A stretch of 64,000 nucleotides of DNA from Glaciimonas sp. (GCA_012927585.1 JABBOY010000011.1:1-64000), one strand, 5' to 3'; positions 26,896 through 35,223 are shown, counted from the stretch's first letter. Translations and numbers: made by a program. Notes: generated from the letters alone by a model not told the origin.

Positions 26896-27543
26896 TTAGT
26901 CTGGCGCAGTTGGTACGGCTGGACGGTAGCCTGGGTAATAGCTGCCCTGACAGGCACCGACACGAATCGCGGCAATGAAGCTGACCATGTCTGTGACCGG
27001 CTGCAGGAATTGGGTGGCGCAGCGGCCAACCGCGGACGACTTGTGGCAGTCGCTGCCGCCGAGGCTAGGCAAGTGCATGTGGCGAGCGGCCTGAATCGCC
27101 AGTTCATTGTCGGTTTCGTAATTGGAACCGTTATGGGTTTCGACCGCAGCGATCCCTTGCAGGTCGAGGATGTCTTCCAGCAGGCTGCAAACGCCGACTT
27201 CGCGAAACGGATGCGCCGGCACACAGATCGCGCCCAGTTCGACTATGCGCTCAATCACCGCCGGCAACGGCAGCCAGATGTCGCGGCCCCAGATATTCCA
27301 CCCATCGTCCTCCACGCCATACGCCAGCATATGGCCCTTATCGGTTGCAATCTCGACCCCGCGCAGCAGTAGTAAACCCTCGTCGCGTGCGATCGCTTCA
27401 ACTGGCTTTGATGCTTCGTATGAGTAATGTTCGGTGACCACGATCCCATCCAGCCCAAGCGTTTTGGCGCGCCGGATCAGGTCAAGCGGTTCGAGCCAGT
27501 TGTCGTAGGAATGCTTGGTGTGGCAATGGGTGTCGATCCACAT
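26896..27543 (-). CDS. PHP-domain metal-dependent phosphoesterase-like protein
   Basis: The 215-residue protein starts with the PHP signature MWIDTHCHTKHSYDN (metal-binding DxHxH). It continues with IVVTEHYS, a GVEIATDKGHMLAYG motif, CVPAHPFRE and GGSDCHKSS, so all main metal ligands of the PHP superfamily are present. Members hydrolyse phosphoesters of nucleotides or small metabolites; the substrate here is unknown. It lies at the far end of the bzd gene run. The ATG has no Shine-Dalgarno sequence; the bases before it are CTCTCCTCCT. A conserved metabolic link to benzoyl-CoA breakdown is inference only. Confidence 0.75.
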   Translation of the reverse strand: MWIDTHCHTKHSYDNWLEPLDLIRRAKTLGLDGIVVTEHYSYEASKPVEAIARDEGLLLLRGVEIATDKGHMLAYGVEDDGWNIWGRDIWLPLPAVIERIVELGAICVPAHPFREVGVCSLLEDILDLQGIAAVETHNGSNYETDNELAIQAARHMHLPSLGGSDCHKSSAVGRCATQFLQPVTDMVSFIAAIRVGACQGSYYPGYRPAVPTAPD

Positions 27544-27685
27544 AGGAGGAGAGCTTGAAAAGCTTTAAAAAGACGTCCCTCCCGCTTGCGAAAGGGGACT
27601 TGCAGAGTGCCTTTACCATCCCTGATGATTCTATTTAATCATGGAGTATAGTTAAAAACACTGCTTATTCCGCTTATTATTCGTG

Positions 27686-27723
27686 ACATTAAAAATATAC
27701 GGTATTCAGTATATTTTTAATGT
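27686..27723. repeat. Perfect AT-rich 15-bp inverted repeat
   Basis: ACATTAAAAATATAC and its exact complement GTATATTTTTAATGT are separated by 8 bases. It lies between the GNAT and PHP genes. The stem is almost pure A/T, unlike a standard terminator, though A/T runs flank both sides; an operator is an alternative. Confidence 0.6.
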
Positions 27724-27751
27724 TGCAGATGGACAGCGGCTTCAGAGTGCC

Positions 27752-28204
27752 TCATGGTAATTGCAGCTCGAGATTGATGCGCTTGGACGGCTGGAACTTG
27801 TGATTGGCAAAAAAGCGTTCGAGCGAGAAGTCGTTCCAGTTCACCAGCGTGTAAATCTTCTTGACGCCGACCCCTTTCATGTTGGTCAGGAACTGGTCCA
27901 TCAGGTCATGCGCGACGCCACGATTTTGGTAATCAGGATGAACGCCGACGGTATCGATCGTGGCACTGGTCTCGGGGATGCCGAATTCGCCGAAATACAC
28001 ATCGCCCATGATGAAGCCGGCGACCTTGCCGTCCAGTTCCGCCACCAGCGAAGTGTTGATGTTGTTCGAACTATTTACCACGGCTTCGATCTTGCGTTCG
28101 TAATACTCGCGCCGCTGCTGCTTCGATACCAGCGCATCGATCGCTACCACGGCATCAATATCGTCGCGCCGCATGACGCGCATCTTCGGTTCCTGGAGTG
28201 CCAT
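27752..28204 (-). CDS. GNAT-family N-acetyltransferase
   Basis: The 150-residue protein has the GNAT fold: start MRVMRRDDIDAVVAIDAL (strand 1, helix 1), AGFIMGDVYFGEFG, the acetyl-CoA pyrophosphate loop HPDYQNRGVAHDLM (Q/RxxGxG/A-type) and LVNWNDFSLERFFANHKF near the end. Start at 28204 is preceded by AAAGGAAAT. It is in the bzd gene run, following the 95-residue protein. GNAT genes accompany some anaerobic aromatic clusters; the acceptor here is unknown. It could modify a lysine of a CoA-ligase, as in acyl-CoA synthetase control, but nothing in the sequence proves that. Confidence 0.8.
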   Translation of the reverse strand: MALQEPKMRVMRRDDIDAVVAIDALVSKQQRREYYERKIEAVVNSSNNINTSLVAELDGKVAGFIMGDVYFGEFGIPETSATIDTVGVHPDYQNRGVAHDLMDQFLTNMKGVGVKKIYTLVNWNDFSLERFFANHKFQPSKRINLELQLP

Positions 28205-28261
28205 CAATATTTCCTTTAAGTAAAATGATGTGCCGGACGCTCCGGCGTTTTTGAAACATTC

Positions 28262-28549
28262 CTAAAACAATTCGTCGTTTGCCTCCGGCTTGGCATTGGC
28301 ATCCTTGCGGATATACAGATCGCCGGCGATTTGTCCATTGTCGGGATCGGCGCTAAAACAGGTGTTGCAACTGTCGCCCGATTCTTCTATCGAATGCTGA
28401 ACGATATACACTTCATAACCAAGCTGGCGGTAGTTGTCAGCGATTTCCGACAGGCGCGGCTCGCCGATTGTGGTTTGCTTGGTCCAGCCTTGCGTTAGCA
28501 GGTCGCCTTCCTTGCCGCCCTTTACCAGTTTTAACGGGATGCGGATCAT
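28262..28549 (-). CDS. Small CxxC protein of the bzd cluster
   Basis: This 95-residue protein is not assigned to a family I can name with confidence. It begins MIRIPLKLVKGGKEGDLL and has a single CNTCF motif near residue 64, which could bind iron or zinc or be redox-active. The C-terminus is acidic (EANDELF). AAGGAAC lies upstream of the ATG. It follows the ferredoxin gene by about 100 bp and shares the orientation of bzdNOPQ, so it is probably co-transcribed and may take part in benzoyl-CoA reduction or its electron supply. Confidence 0.55.
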   Translation of the reverse strand: MIRIPLKLVKGGKEGDLLTQGWTKQTTIGEPRLSEIADNYRQLGYEVYIVQHSIEESGDSCNTCFSADPDNGQIAGDLYIRKDANAKPEANDELF

Positions 28550-28649
28550 GTGGTTTGTTCCTTGTGAAGACTGCCGCAAATCGCAGCAAGCAGGATGTGT
28601 GGCGCACCTCCGGCATTTTTGCCTGGCGGACAGTCACTGATGATGCACA

Positions 28650-28934
28650 TTACCAGGAGTGCTTGATCGCACCCGGTGTGCAGGCGCTGGTGCAAGGCAG
28701 GCTGCTGTAGCCGCTGGACGGCTTGCAATCGGCGCAATCGAAGCCGAGCGTGCGGCGAAACGCCTGCTTGACTGCCGCGACTTCATCGTCGTAATCGTCT
28801 GTCATGATTTCAAACATCTGTTTCGGGCAGGCAGTCAGGCAAGCGCGCGCGGCGCTGCAGTCCATGCAGTTGTCGGTATCGATGCTGATGTAATACTCGC
28901 CCGATCCATCCTTGTATCCATAGTTGGCGATCAT
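28650..28934 (-). CDS. bzdM: Ferredoxin for benzoyl-CoA reductase
   Basis: The 94-residue protein has two iron-sulfur half motifs: CMDCSAARACLTACP near residue 23, and CADCK followed by CTSACTPG near the C-terminus. This is an expanded 2[4Fe-4S] ferredoxin with extra spacing between the first cysteines, as in ferredoxins next to class I benzoyl-CoA reductases. It would feed low-potential electrons to the BzdPQ ATPase module. The start at 28934 opens with IANYGYKDGSG. Gene position directly after bzdQ matches the N-O-P-Q-M order. The symbol is inferred from order. Confidence 0.75.
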   Translation of the reverse strand: MIANYGYKDGSGEYYISIDTDNCMDCSAARACLTACPKQMFEIMTDDYDDEVAAVKQAFRRTLGFDCADCKPSSGYSSLPCTSACTPGAIKHSW

Positions 28935-29058
28935 GGAGCGTTCTCCCCGGCGCACAAGCGCCATTGTTGGTTTGGCCCGAATCCGGTGTTAGCAATTCGG
29001 GATCGCTTCTCAGTGCATTTTTACCCTCTCCCGACGGGAGAAGGTTGGAGCGATACTG

Positions 29059-29958
29059 CTAGGCAGCAACCTTGGCTGCGGCCGCCCCCTGTTTCTGCAT
29101 CAGCGTGTAGCCGAATAGCGCCGCACCGAGCGCGCCGGCGATCTGGCTGTCGATCTTGGTCTCTATCGCCTTGGTGCCGAGCAGCTTTTCAATCCGCCTG
29201 ACCACTCCCGGATTTTTGGCGATGCCGCCGGTGATGAAGAAACCATCTTCAACGCCGATTCGCGAGATTAGCGACACTACCCGCTCTGCCATTGCCTGGC
29301 AGTAGGCGGCGATCACCTTGTTCTTGGTGTAGCCGGACTTGAGCAGGCCGAGCGCTTCCGACTTGGCGAACACGACGCAGGTTGACGACACCGCTGGCGG
29401 TTCAACATCGACATCGAACGAGCGCAGGCCGAGTTCGGCGATCGGAATTTGCATCAGATCCGCGATCACTTCCATGCCGCGCCCGGTGCCGGCGGCACAT
29501 TTGTCGTTCATCAGGAAGTTGGTGACCTTGCCTTTTTCGTCGCAATGAATCGCTTTGCAATCCTGTCCACCCATGTCGAGGATGGTGCGGACGGTCGGCC
29601 CGCCCATGTAGTTGGCGCCGCGCGCATGGCAAGCGATCTCGGTGATCGCCTTGTGCGCAAACGGTACGTTGACGCGGCCATAACCGGTGCCGATCACGTA
29701 GGTTACGTCCGACAGTTTCATGCCGGCCTTGTCCAAGATGCCATTGATTGCATTGGTGGCCGAATCAGGACTGTTGTTGCCGGTGCGCATGCTGTTGTAG
29801 CCGAACAGTTCACCGTCGACGCAGATCACGGCCTGTGAACTGACCGAACCGACGTCTATGCCGGCGGTGATGATCTTGGCGCTACGCCAGTCTTTCGACT
29901 CGTCGAGCCAGCAGTTTTCCTGCCAGCGCCAGTACTCTTTTTTTTCTCCAGCTGTCAT
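29059..29958 (-). CDS. bzdQ: Benzoyl-CoA reductase ATPase subunit BzdQ/BcrA-like
   Basis: The 299-residue ASKHA-family ATPase has phosphate-1 loop AGIDVGSVSSQAVI, DMGGQDCKAI (phosphate 2), and the iron-sulfur/activator region NDKCAAGTGRGME; the second bridging cysteine lies in VSSTCVVFAKSE. It is one of the two similar subunits that hydrolyse ATP and pass electrons through a shared [4Fe-4S] cluster to BzdNO. It resembles activators of 2-hydroxyacyl-CoA dehydratases, but two such genes with bzdN and bzdO point to the reductase. The C-terminus is alanine rich. It is 111 bp downstream of bzdP; the spacer holds a CCCTCTCCC-type repeat. Confidence 0.85.
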   Translation of the reverse strand: MTAGEKKEYWRWQENCWLDESKDWRSAKIITAGIDVGSVSSQAVICVDGELFGYNSMRTGNNSPDSATNAINGILDKAGMKLSDVTYVIGTGYGRVNVPFAHKAITEIACHARGANYMGGPTVRTILDMGGQDCKAIHCDEKGKVTNFLMNDKCAAGTGRGMEVIADLMQIPIAELGLRSFDVDVEPPAVSSTCVVFAKSEALGLLKSGYTKNKVIAAYCQAMAERVVSLISRIGVEDGFFITGGIAKNPGVVRRIEKLLGTKAIETKIDSQIAGALGAALFGYTLMQKQGAAAAKVAA

Positions 29959-30069
29959 GATGGTTCCTTTCCGATTTATTGGTATTCCTCCGGCATGAAA
30001 AAAGTTTTTGTTTTTTCGTGCCGCAGTTCTGGCCCTCTCCCTGGGGGAAATGGCTGGGGGTGAGGGTAT

Positions 30070-30879
30070 TTAAGCGTAGTCTTCGGTCGCGATGAGTGCT
30101 GCGCCTAGTGCGCTGATGTATTCCGGCATGTCCGGCAGGTTGACGTGGTCGACGCCGAGCGCGTCCTTGAGCGAACGCACGAAGCCTTTGTTATTGACCA
30201 TGCCGCCGATCAGGATCACTTCGCCCTCAATGCCGACCCGGCGCACCATTGCGCAGACCCGGCTGGCGACTGCATCAAGCACCGACTTGGCGATGTCTTC
30301 CTTCGGTGTCGCCGAGTGGATTAGCGACACCACTTCGGATTCGGCGAATACAGTACATTGCGCATTCATCGGGATGCTGCGCTCGGACAGCAGGCTGACT
30401 TCGCCAAAATCCTTGAGAGACAGTTGCAGTGCGCGCGCCATCGACTCGGCAAAAGCTCCGGCGCCGGCCGCGCATTTCTCGTTGCCGGCAAAATCGACCA
30501 CCTTGCCTTCGCTATTGGCCTTGATGCCGCGTCCTTCCTCGGCGCCGACATCGACCACCGTCTGCGCTGCCGGACACATATAGACTGCGCCACGTGCGCC
30601 GGCCGACACCTCGGTAATATCGCTGTCTGCGAAGCGAACCTGTTTGCGGCCGGCGCCGGTCGAAACGATGCGTGTGACCTGATCGCGGGTCAGGCCGGCT
30701 TCGGCCAGACCGTCGGCCAGCGCCTTGTCGGCGGCGACGTCCATGTCCAGTTCATCCGGGAACATCATGTGCTTGCCCTTTACGCCCCATTTCAGTTGCG
30801 GCGCATCTTTGATATTGAGTTGCTCCAGAAACACCACCTTGATGGTGCGGGAACCCATGTCGATACCAGCGGTAATCAT
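30070..30879 (-). CDS. bzdP: Benzoyl-CoA reductase ATPase subunit BzdP/BcrD-like
   Basis: The 269-residue ASKHA ATPase is the partner of BzdQ. Motifs: TAGIDMGSRTIKVVFLEQ, STGAGRKQVRFAD, VDVGAEEGRGIK (in place of DxGGQD, as usual in the D-type subunit), NEKCAAGAGAFAES and NAQCTVFAESEVVSLI. It supplies one of the two cysteine pairs for the bridging cluster. The gene starts 21 bp after bzdO with GGAGGAT before the ATG. Both ATPases are full length, so the reductase core is complete. Confidence 0.85.
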   Translation of the reverse strand: MITAGIDMGSRTIKVVFLEQLNIKDAPQLKWGVKGKHMMFPDELDMDVAADKALADGLAEAGLTRDQVTRIVSTGAGRKQVRFADSDITEVSAGARGAVYMCPAAQTVVDVGAEEGRGIKANSEGKVVDFAGNEKCAAGAGAFAESMARALQLSLKDFGEVSLLSERSIPMNAQCTVFAESEVVSLIHSATPKEDIAKSVLDAVASRVCAMVRRVGIEGEVILIGGMVNNKGFVRSLKDALGVDHVNLPDMPEYISALGAALIATEDYA

Positions 30880-30900
30880 TGTTAATCCTCCTTAGTGTGT

Positions 30901-32208
30901 TCAGGCGTGGACGAAATCGCGCTTGATGTTGAGCGTTTCCATGAACGAATCGACCCGGTTTTGTGTGCGGCCCATATCGAATTCGCGGTCATCTCCCATG
31001 TTTCCTTCATACGTCATAACCGGGATGCCGGCTGCAGCCAGGCCGAGACGGTTTTCCATGATGCCGAGCGACAGGCCTTCACAGCCTCGGTTCAGGTGCA
31101 GCATCACGCCGTCGACGCCCCACTCCTTGACGATGGTCTTCATCATTTCGGTTTTCAGGCGCGGATCATAGAAGTGTTGCCATTGCGGCTTCGACAGGTT
31201 CCAGTCGCAATACAGCTTCATCGCCTGTTCTCGGGTGGTGATTTCGATGCCTAGCTCCATCGGCGTGGTGCGCGGACCCCATGTGCCATCCGGCTTGGTT
31301 TCCCAGATGCCTTCCAGACCGAAAGTGTAGAGCGAGCCGATCGAGACCGCCCCATACTCTTCGAGGTAGCGGAACACTTTCAGGAAGGCCCAAGGCGGTT
31401 GGGTATCCGACATCACGCGGGCGCGCTCGTTCGGTACTGCAGCGATGCCGCGCGCAACCCGGTCCTTGACCTCGTCGCGGCATTCTTCGTAGAAATCAGC
31501 ACACCACTTGGATGACTTCGACAGCGTTGCCAGCACGTACAGCGAATACATCGTTTTTTCGTCGAGCGGCGCTGGTTTCGCCTTGTTCAGGCAGCAGATT
31601 TCGGCCCATAGCGAGGTTGATCGCATCTCGTTCTTGACTGCTTCGATGAACAGTTCATCGTTGTACTTGCGGCCAGTGATCTTTTCCATCCATTCGATCG
31701 ATTCCAGCCCCTGGTTTGTCACGTACATCAGCCGCTCTTCGGTCAGATCCTTGTATGGGCCGACCGAGACGTCGATGAAGTTAACCGGCGTGTTCTCGAT
31801 CTTCGACGCATGCTGGTACCACTTGGCGTGCGAGCAGCAGATCTGGGTTTGGAAATTGAAGTCAGGCTTCGGGAACGGACCGCCGAACAGGTATTTGTCA
31901 AGATAGATCGAGCCCCAGTAAGTGCGCATGTAGGCGCACAAGTCGCGTGCAAAGCCGGCCGATTCGGCCGCGTTCTGGCATTCCTGGTTGAACTTCTTGT
32001 CGAGAGCAACTGCCGCTCCGTACGGCTCACCGGTCAGCGAATAGACGTCGTTGCCGAGCCCGGCCGGAATCGCATCCAGCGCCCAGGCCGACCCGGACCA
32101 GCGGATGCCGCCGGTTTCCTTGCAGCGCGCATAGTTCAGGTAATACTGTTCACGCAACTCTTTGGCCTTCTTCCAGCACTTGAGTGGCTCGGTAGGATAT
32201 TTTGCCAT
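30901..32208 (-). CDS. bzdO: Benzoyl-CoA reductase subunit BzdO/BcrB-like
   Basis: The 435-residue subunit belongs to the HgdB/BcrB family. Recognisable parts are [33 protein letters not shown] (cluster-ligand cysteines), [37 protein letters not shown] and [16 protein letters not shown]. With BzdN it forms the substrate-binding part where the aromatic ring of benzoyl-CoA is reduced to the cyclohexadiene. The bzd-type (Aromatoleum/Azoarcus) match is closer than Thauera BcrB by what I can recall. It lies 39 bp after bzdN with GGAG in the leader. Confidence 0.85.
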   Translation of the reverse strand: MAKYPTEPLKCWKKAKELREQYYLNYARCKETGGIRWSGSAWALDAIPAGLGNDVYSLTGEPYGAAVALDKKFNQECQNAAESAGFARDLCAYMRTYWGSIYLDKYLFGGPFPKPDFNFQTQICCSHAKWYQHASKIENTPVNFIDVSVGPYKDLTEERLMYVTNQGLESIEWMEKITGRKYNDELFIEAVKNEMRSTSLWAEICCLNKAKPAPLDEKTMYSLYVLATLSKSSKWCADFYEECRDEVKDRVARGIAAVPNERARVMSDTQPPWAFLKVFRYLEEYGAVSIGSLYTFGLEGIWETKPDGTWGPRTTPMELGIEITTREQAMKLYCDWNLSKPQWQHFYDPRLKTEMMKTIVKEWGVDGVMLHLNRGCEGLSLGIMENRLGLAAAGIPVMTYEGNMGDDREFDMGRTQNRVDSFMETLNIKRDFVHA

Positions 32209-32247
32209 TTGATCGTTACTCCTTTTAATGGGTTGCCGCGCGGTCGG

Positions 32248-33384
32248 TTAGAACAATTCTTCTTCACTCATCGTTTCGAGGAAAGCCTCGATGCGGATGC
32301 GGAATGGCCCAATCGGGTTGGTGATGTCGAACTCGAGGAACATGGTAGGAATGCCGTTTTTTTCCAAGTGTTCCTTCAGGTCCGGGTAATCGCCTTCGTG
32401 CGGATCGCAGAATTTCTGCTGCAGAAAAACCGCGGCGCGCGCGTTGTAGTCTTTCGCCAGCTTCAGCACATGATCAAAACGGGTATGCGCCGGATAATCC
32501 TTGGTCGGGCAGGCCGGGCGTTCACAATAGCGGTCGGAAATGGTCGCGATCGGATCGTCCTGGATACGCGCCTCGTTCCAGAAATTGCGGGTGCCGGAGC
32601 ACTGGTCGTCGATCACGATGGTGGAACCGACCGACTCAACCATCGCCATGAACGAGACGTCGTCGTTTTCAGAGCCGATGGTCATGAAGCGCACGCCCTC
32701 GATCCGGTTTTGCGGCTGCTTCGGCAGTTCGGCCAGCACCCGCTTCAGTTCGCGGTTGTGGTCTTCCTTGTCGATGAACTGCGCGGTAATCGATGCATAC
32801 AGCGCATCGACGCCGGTTACGCGTGGGTTGGTTTCCTTGCGGTACTCGTAGAGTTCATGCAGCAGACGGCGGTTCTCATTGAGCAGTTCGGTCGAACGGC
32901 GCAGATCGTCGTCGGTGATCGGCTTGCCGATCACGCCTTCCATGAAGGTTCGAAACTTCTTGACTTCGGCGTAGTGCAGTAGCTTGGCGAATTTTGATTG
33001 CACCTCGTTCGGCATCGGCAAGTAGTAATCCCACTGCACGGTCGGTACATGCTCGCGCCATGAGTTGAAGGTCTGCCGATACTGGATGCATGACTGCGTC
33101 AGCGTTACGCCCTCGCAATAGCTGTAGCGTCCGAGCAAGCCCTGCGCCAGCGAGTCGCGGCAGAACGGACAGAACATGCCGAAGATATGCGGCTCGGTCA
33201 CGTTTTGCGGTTCGTGCGCACCCAACACACGCACCGGCAGCATGCCGGCAGCAATCAGGACTTCTTCTGGTGTATAGGTACACATGGTCGCGACAACTTG
33301 CCTGCCTGTTTTCTGTTTCCATGCTTTGGCATAATCGTGGCGATCTTCATACCATGATTTGAACTGATCAAATAACCCGCTCAT
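32248..33384 (-). CDS. bzdN: Benzoyl-CoA reductase subunit BzdN/BcrC-like
   Basis: The 378-residue protein is the second HgdB-fold subunit: VVATMCTYTPEEVLIAAGML near the start, FGMFCPFCRDSLAQGLL, TIVIDDQCSGTRNFW and FLQQKFCDPHEGDYPDLKEH with candidate iron-sulfur cysteines, and the C-terminal RIEAFLETM. It is first in the operon order N-O-P-Q-ferredoxin, as in the bzd operon of Aromatoleum sp. CIB. The ring-hydrating and ring-cleaving genes (bzdWXY/dch-had-oah) are not in this window. Upstream is an AT-rich regulatory region with TGCA words. Confidence 0.85.
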   Translation of the reverse strand: MSGLFDQFKSWYEDRHDYAKAWKQKTGRQVVATMCTYTPEEVLIAAGMLPVRVLGAHEPQNVTEPHIFGMFCPFCRDSLAQGLLGRYSYCEGVTLTQSCIQYRQTFNSWREHVPTVQWDYYLPMPNEVQSKFAKLLHYAEVKKFRTFMEGVIGKPITDDDLRRSTELLNENRRLLHELYEYRKETNPRVTGVDALYASITAQFIDKEDHNRELKRVLAELPKQPQNRIEGVRFMTIGSENDDVSFMAMVESVGSTIVIDDQCSGTRNFWNEARIQDDPIATISDRYCERPACPTKDYPAHTRFDHVLKLAKDYNARAAVFLQQKFCDPHEGDYPDLKEHLEKNGIPTMFLEFDITNPIGPFRIRIEAFLETMSEEELF

Positions 33385-33428
33385 AAATGCGTCCTTTTGT
33401 CGGTCTGTTAGGGCTTTTGCCCGGATTA

Positions 33429-33561
33429 TGCAATATTATGCATCTACTTAATTTTGAATGCATTATATTGCTTTTAATTGAGTCTATGATGTAGAAATGT
33501 CTCTGTCAACGAAAAAATGAATTATTTTGCATAAATCATCTTAGACATGCATTTATATGCA
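33429..33561. promoter_or_regulatory. Mirror-spaced TGCA operator array upstream of bzdN
   Basis: TGCA occurs at 33429, 33439, 33459, 33528, 33548 and 33558. The intervals are 10, 20, 69, 20 and 10 bp, symmetric about 33495 and close to whole helical turns. BzdR/BoxR-type repressors of benzoyl-CoA genes are known to bind TGCA-containing operators, so this is a candidate operator cluster. A long AT-rich core lies between. Confidence 0.55.
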
Positions 33562-33612
33562 CTTTAAAGGGGCCGGCGCCATCGTTATACAGTAAGTGGG
33601 AAAAAGTGCTGA

Positions 33613-33870
33613 TTAATTAAATGGAAACACAGGCGCTGTGGCTGGTGGGTTGGCCAACAGATCGCGCGGCATCTCGGCCACCGTGATGCCGCGTGTAAAG
33701 GCGTCAACCTTGATGCGGGCGCGCAGCGCCGGCGTCACGTCGATGGTCAGCCTGGCGGTATAGAGATCGGTTTTTCCGATGTCCGCACCGTCACCCTGGC
33801 GCACCCATGCATCGGCATGCGGGTCGGCAGGCGGACGCGCGCCAATGGCAACCCGTTTGCTGTTCTTCAT
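33613..33870 (-). CDS. Small RHH-like protein of the partition module
   Basis: The 85-residue protein has a basic start (MKNSKRVAIGARPPADPHADAW) and a C-terminal stretch LTIDVTPALRARIKVDAFTRGITVAEM, which looks like a ribbon-helix-helix DNA-binding unit. In integrative elements of this type such a gene follows parA and acts as the partner of ParA. Its ATG overlaps the parA remnant stop (ATGA). It is apparently intact, unlike its partner. It marks the left limit of the integrated element beside the bzd promoter. Confidence 0.6.
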   Translation of the reverse strand: MKNSKRVAIGARPPADPHADAWVRQGDGADIGKTDLYTARLTIDVTPALRARIKVDAFTRGITVAEMPRDLLANPPATAPVFPFN

Positions 33871-34098
33871 CGCGCCATCCTCAACACTTCATCGGCTAGC
33901 GCCGCGATCTCTCGTGCAGCGATGCTGTCTGCTTCGAGTTCGCGGGCAAGTCGGCCGGCGGCCACGCTGTCGGCGAACACGATGCGTTGCCGAACCTCCG
34001 ACAACAGCGAGGGTAGCGGTTGATCGGCGAGCGCAGCGCGTGCCTCGCGTCCGATCACCGTGGTGCTGACGCGCCGGTTGATGACGAAGGCCGCGCGC
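33867..34098 (-). pseudogene. parA: 3' remnant of parA
   Basis: Only the last ~77 codons survive: AFVINRRVSTTVIGREARAAL, then SEVRQRIVFADSVAAGRLA and a C-terminal AAREIAALADEVLRM. This is the C-terminus of the ParA ATPase of integrative elements; the Walker motifs and the N-terminal two thirds are gone. It is fused out of frame to the end of repA at about 34100-34110, so one deletion removed the repA tail and most of parA. Confidence 0.75.
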
Positions 34099-34927
34099 AG
34101 CGGTGCCTGGACGGCACGGTGCGGAAGGTCAGTACCTGCGGCCCGTGCTTGGGCCGCAGGACGGCGAGCGTATAGCCAGGCAACGGTTGCCGCGCCACGA
34201 TGCAACGCAGGTCGTAGGCGAAGTCGGTGAAGCGCGCCATACTCCCTGACTTGCGGTGCAGGTGCGGGAAGTCGAAGCGCCAGCCTTCGCGCTGCCAACC
34301 GCCGTGCTTGCGTACCAGGCGGTATAACCACCGCTCGATACCGCCGGTCAGGCGGAAGTAGTTGGCGTCGATCGTAAGCACCAGGCTCTCTTCGAACACA
34401 CCGGCATAGAACCAGTCCGGCAGGATCAGTTCGATGCCCAGCGGTCGGCCTTGGCCGTCCGCGCGTTCCTTCCATTCGTTGATCCACGAAAAACGATGCA
34501 GGCGCCGCGCATTGGCTTGGCGAATCGATGTGGCGACGCTGGTGGACTGCAAGCGGTCCAGCGCAGCCTTGAGGCGCTGATAGTCGCGCAGCGACGTGCC
34601 GCGACCGATGAAGCGCAGGATTTCGTAGGGTGTGGCCGCCATGAGCCGCGACGAACGCATCCCCGCATCGCGTGCCTCGACGATCTGGCTGGCGGCCCAG
34701 ATCAGGATGTCGGCATCCCATATCGTCGCTAGGCCATGTTCGGCCGTGTCTTCGACGCGCACGGTCACGCTGCTGGTGCGGAAGTCGATCGGCACCGTGC
34801 GCTTGCTCTTGGCCAGCGAAAAGAACGGGTAGGCCATTAGGTCTTGCGCGTCGCGTGCCGGCAGCTCGCCGGAGAAGGCATGGAACAGTTCGAGTTGCTC
34901 GCGCTGCGGGTCGTACCCGATGGCCAT
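34055..34927 (-). pseudogene. repA: Replication initiator A (RepA), C-terminally truncated
   Basis: The frame encodes 290 residues. Residues 1-270 match the RPA-type replication initiator found in proteobacterial integrative elements (DLMAYPFFSLAKSKRTVPIDF, TIWDADILIWAASQIVEA, PYEILRFIGRGTSLRDYQRL, INEWKERADGQGRPLGIELI, RLVRKHGGWQREGWRFDFPH). The final ~20 residues (from SRHRCARPSS) are foreign, being out-of-frame parA sequence. Function may be lost or altered. It lies after alpA in the usual module order. Confidence 0.75.
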
Positions 34928-34949
34928 TGGTGACGGTGTCCATCGCCGA

Positions 34950-35223
34950 TCACCGCACGCCGGGACGGCGCGCGGTGTGTTGTTCAGCGTATTCGGGGTC
35001 GGACGTCATCTCAAAGCTGCGCGCATCAGCCCAGGTTTCGAGGTCGATGACGGCGTACATCACGCGCCGGCCAAACTTGCGAAAGCGCGGCCCGCCGCCG
35101 ATGACACACTGCTTTTCCAGCGTGCGCGGCGACTTCGTTGTTGGTCAGGTAACGCGCCGGCTGCTGGGCGGCGGTGGGTGTGGCTGCGGGTACGTAGTGC
35201 GGCGGTAGCGGTTCTGGTCTCAT
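34950..35223 (-). pseudogene. AlpA-like helix-turn-helix regulator, frameshifted by a deletion
   Basis: The start (MRPEPLPPHYVPAATPTAAQ, then ARYLTNNEV) is followed in another frame by SPRTLEKQCVIGGGPRFRKF and GRRVMYAVIDLETWADARSF, ending at a TGA at 34950-34952. Compared with the family, about 20 bases coding for the first helix of the HTH (normally AAxYLRL) are missing at the join near 35145, which breaks the frame. The gene would have been the excision/replication regulator of the element. Confidence 0.75.

Noticed and set aside
29059-33384. bzd genes considered as 2-hydroxyacyl-CoA dehydratase
   Set aside because: Two different ASKHA ATPase genes plus a dedicated ferredoxin and the N-O-P-Q order fit class I benzoyl-CoA reductase better.
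33867-34943. 358-codon minus-strand frame covering repA
   Set aside because: Only its last ~77 codons (parA tail) make sense; the rest is the wrong frame of repA.
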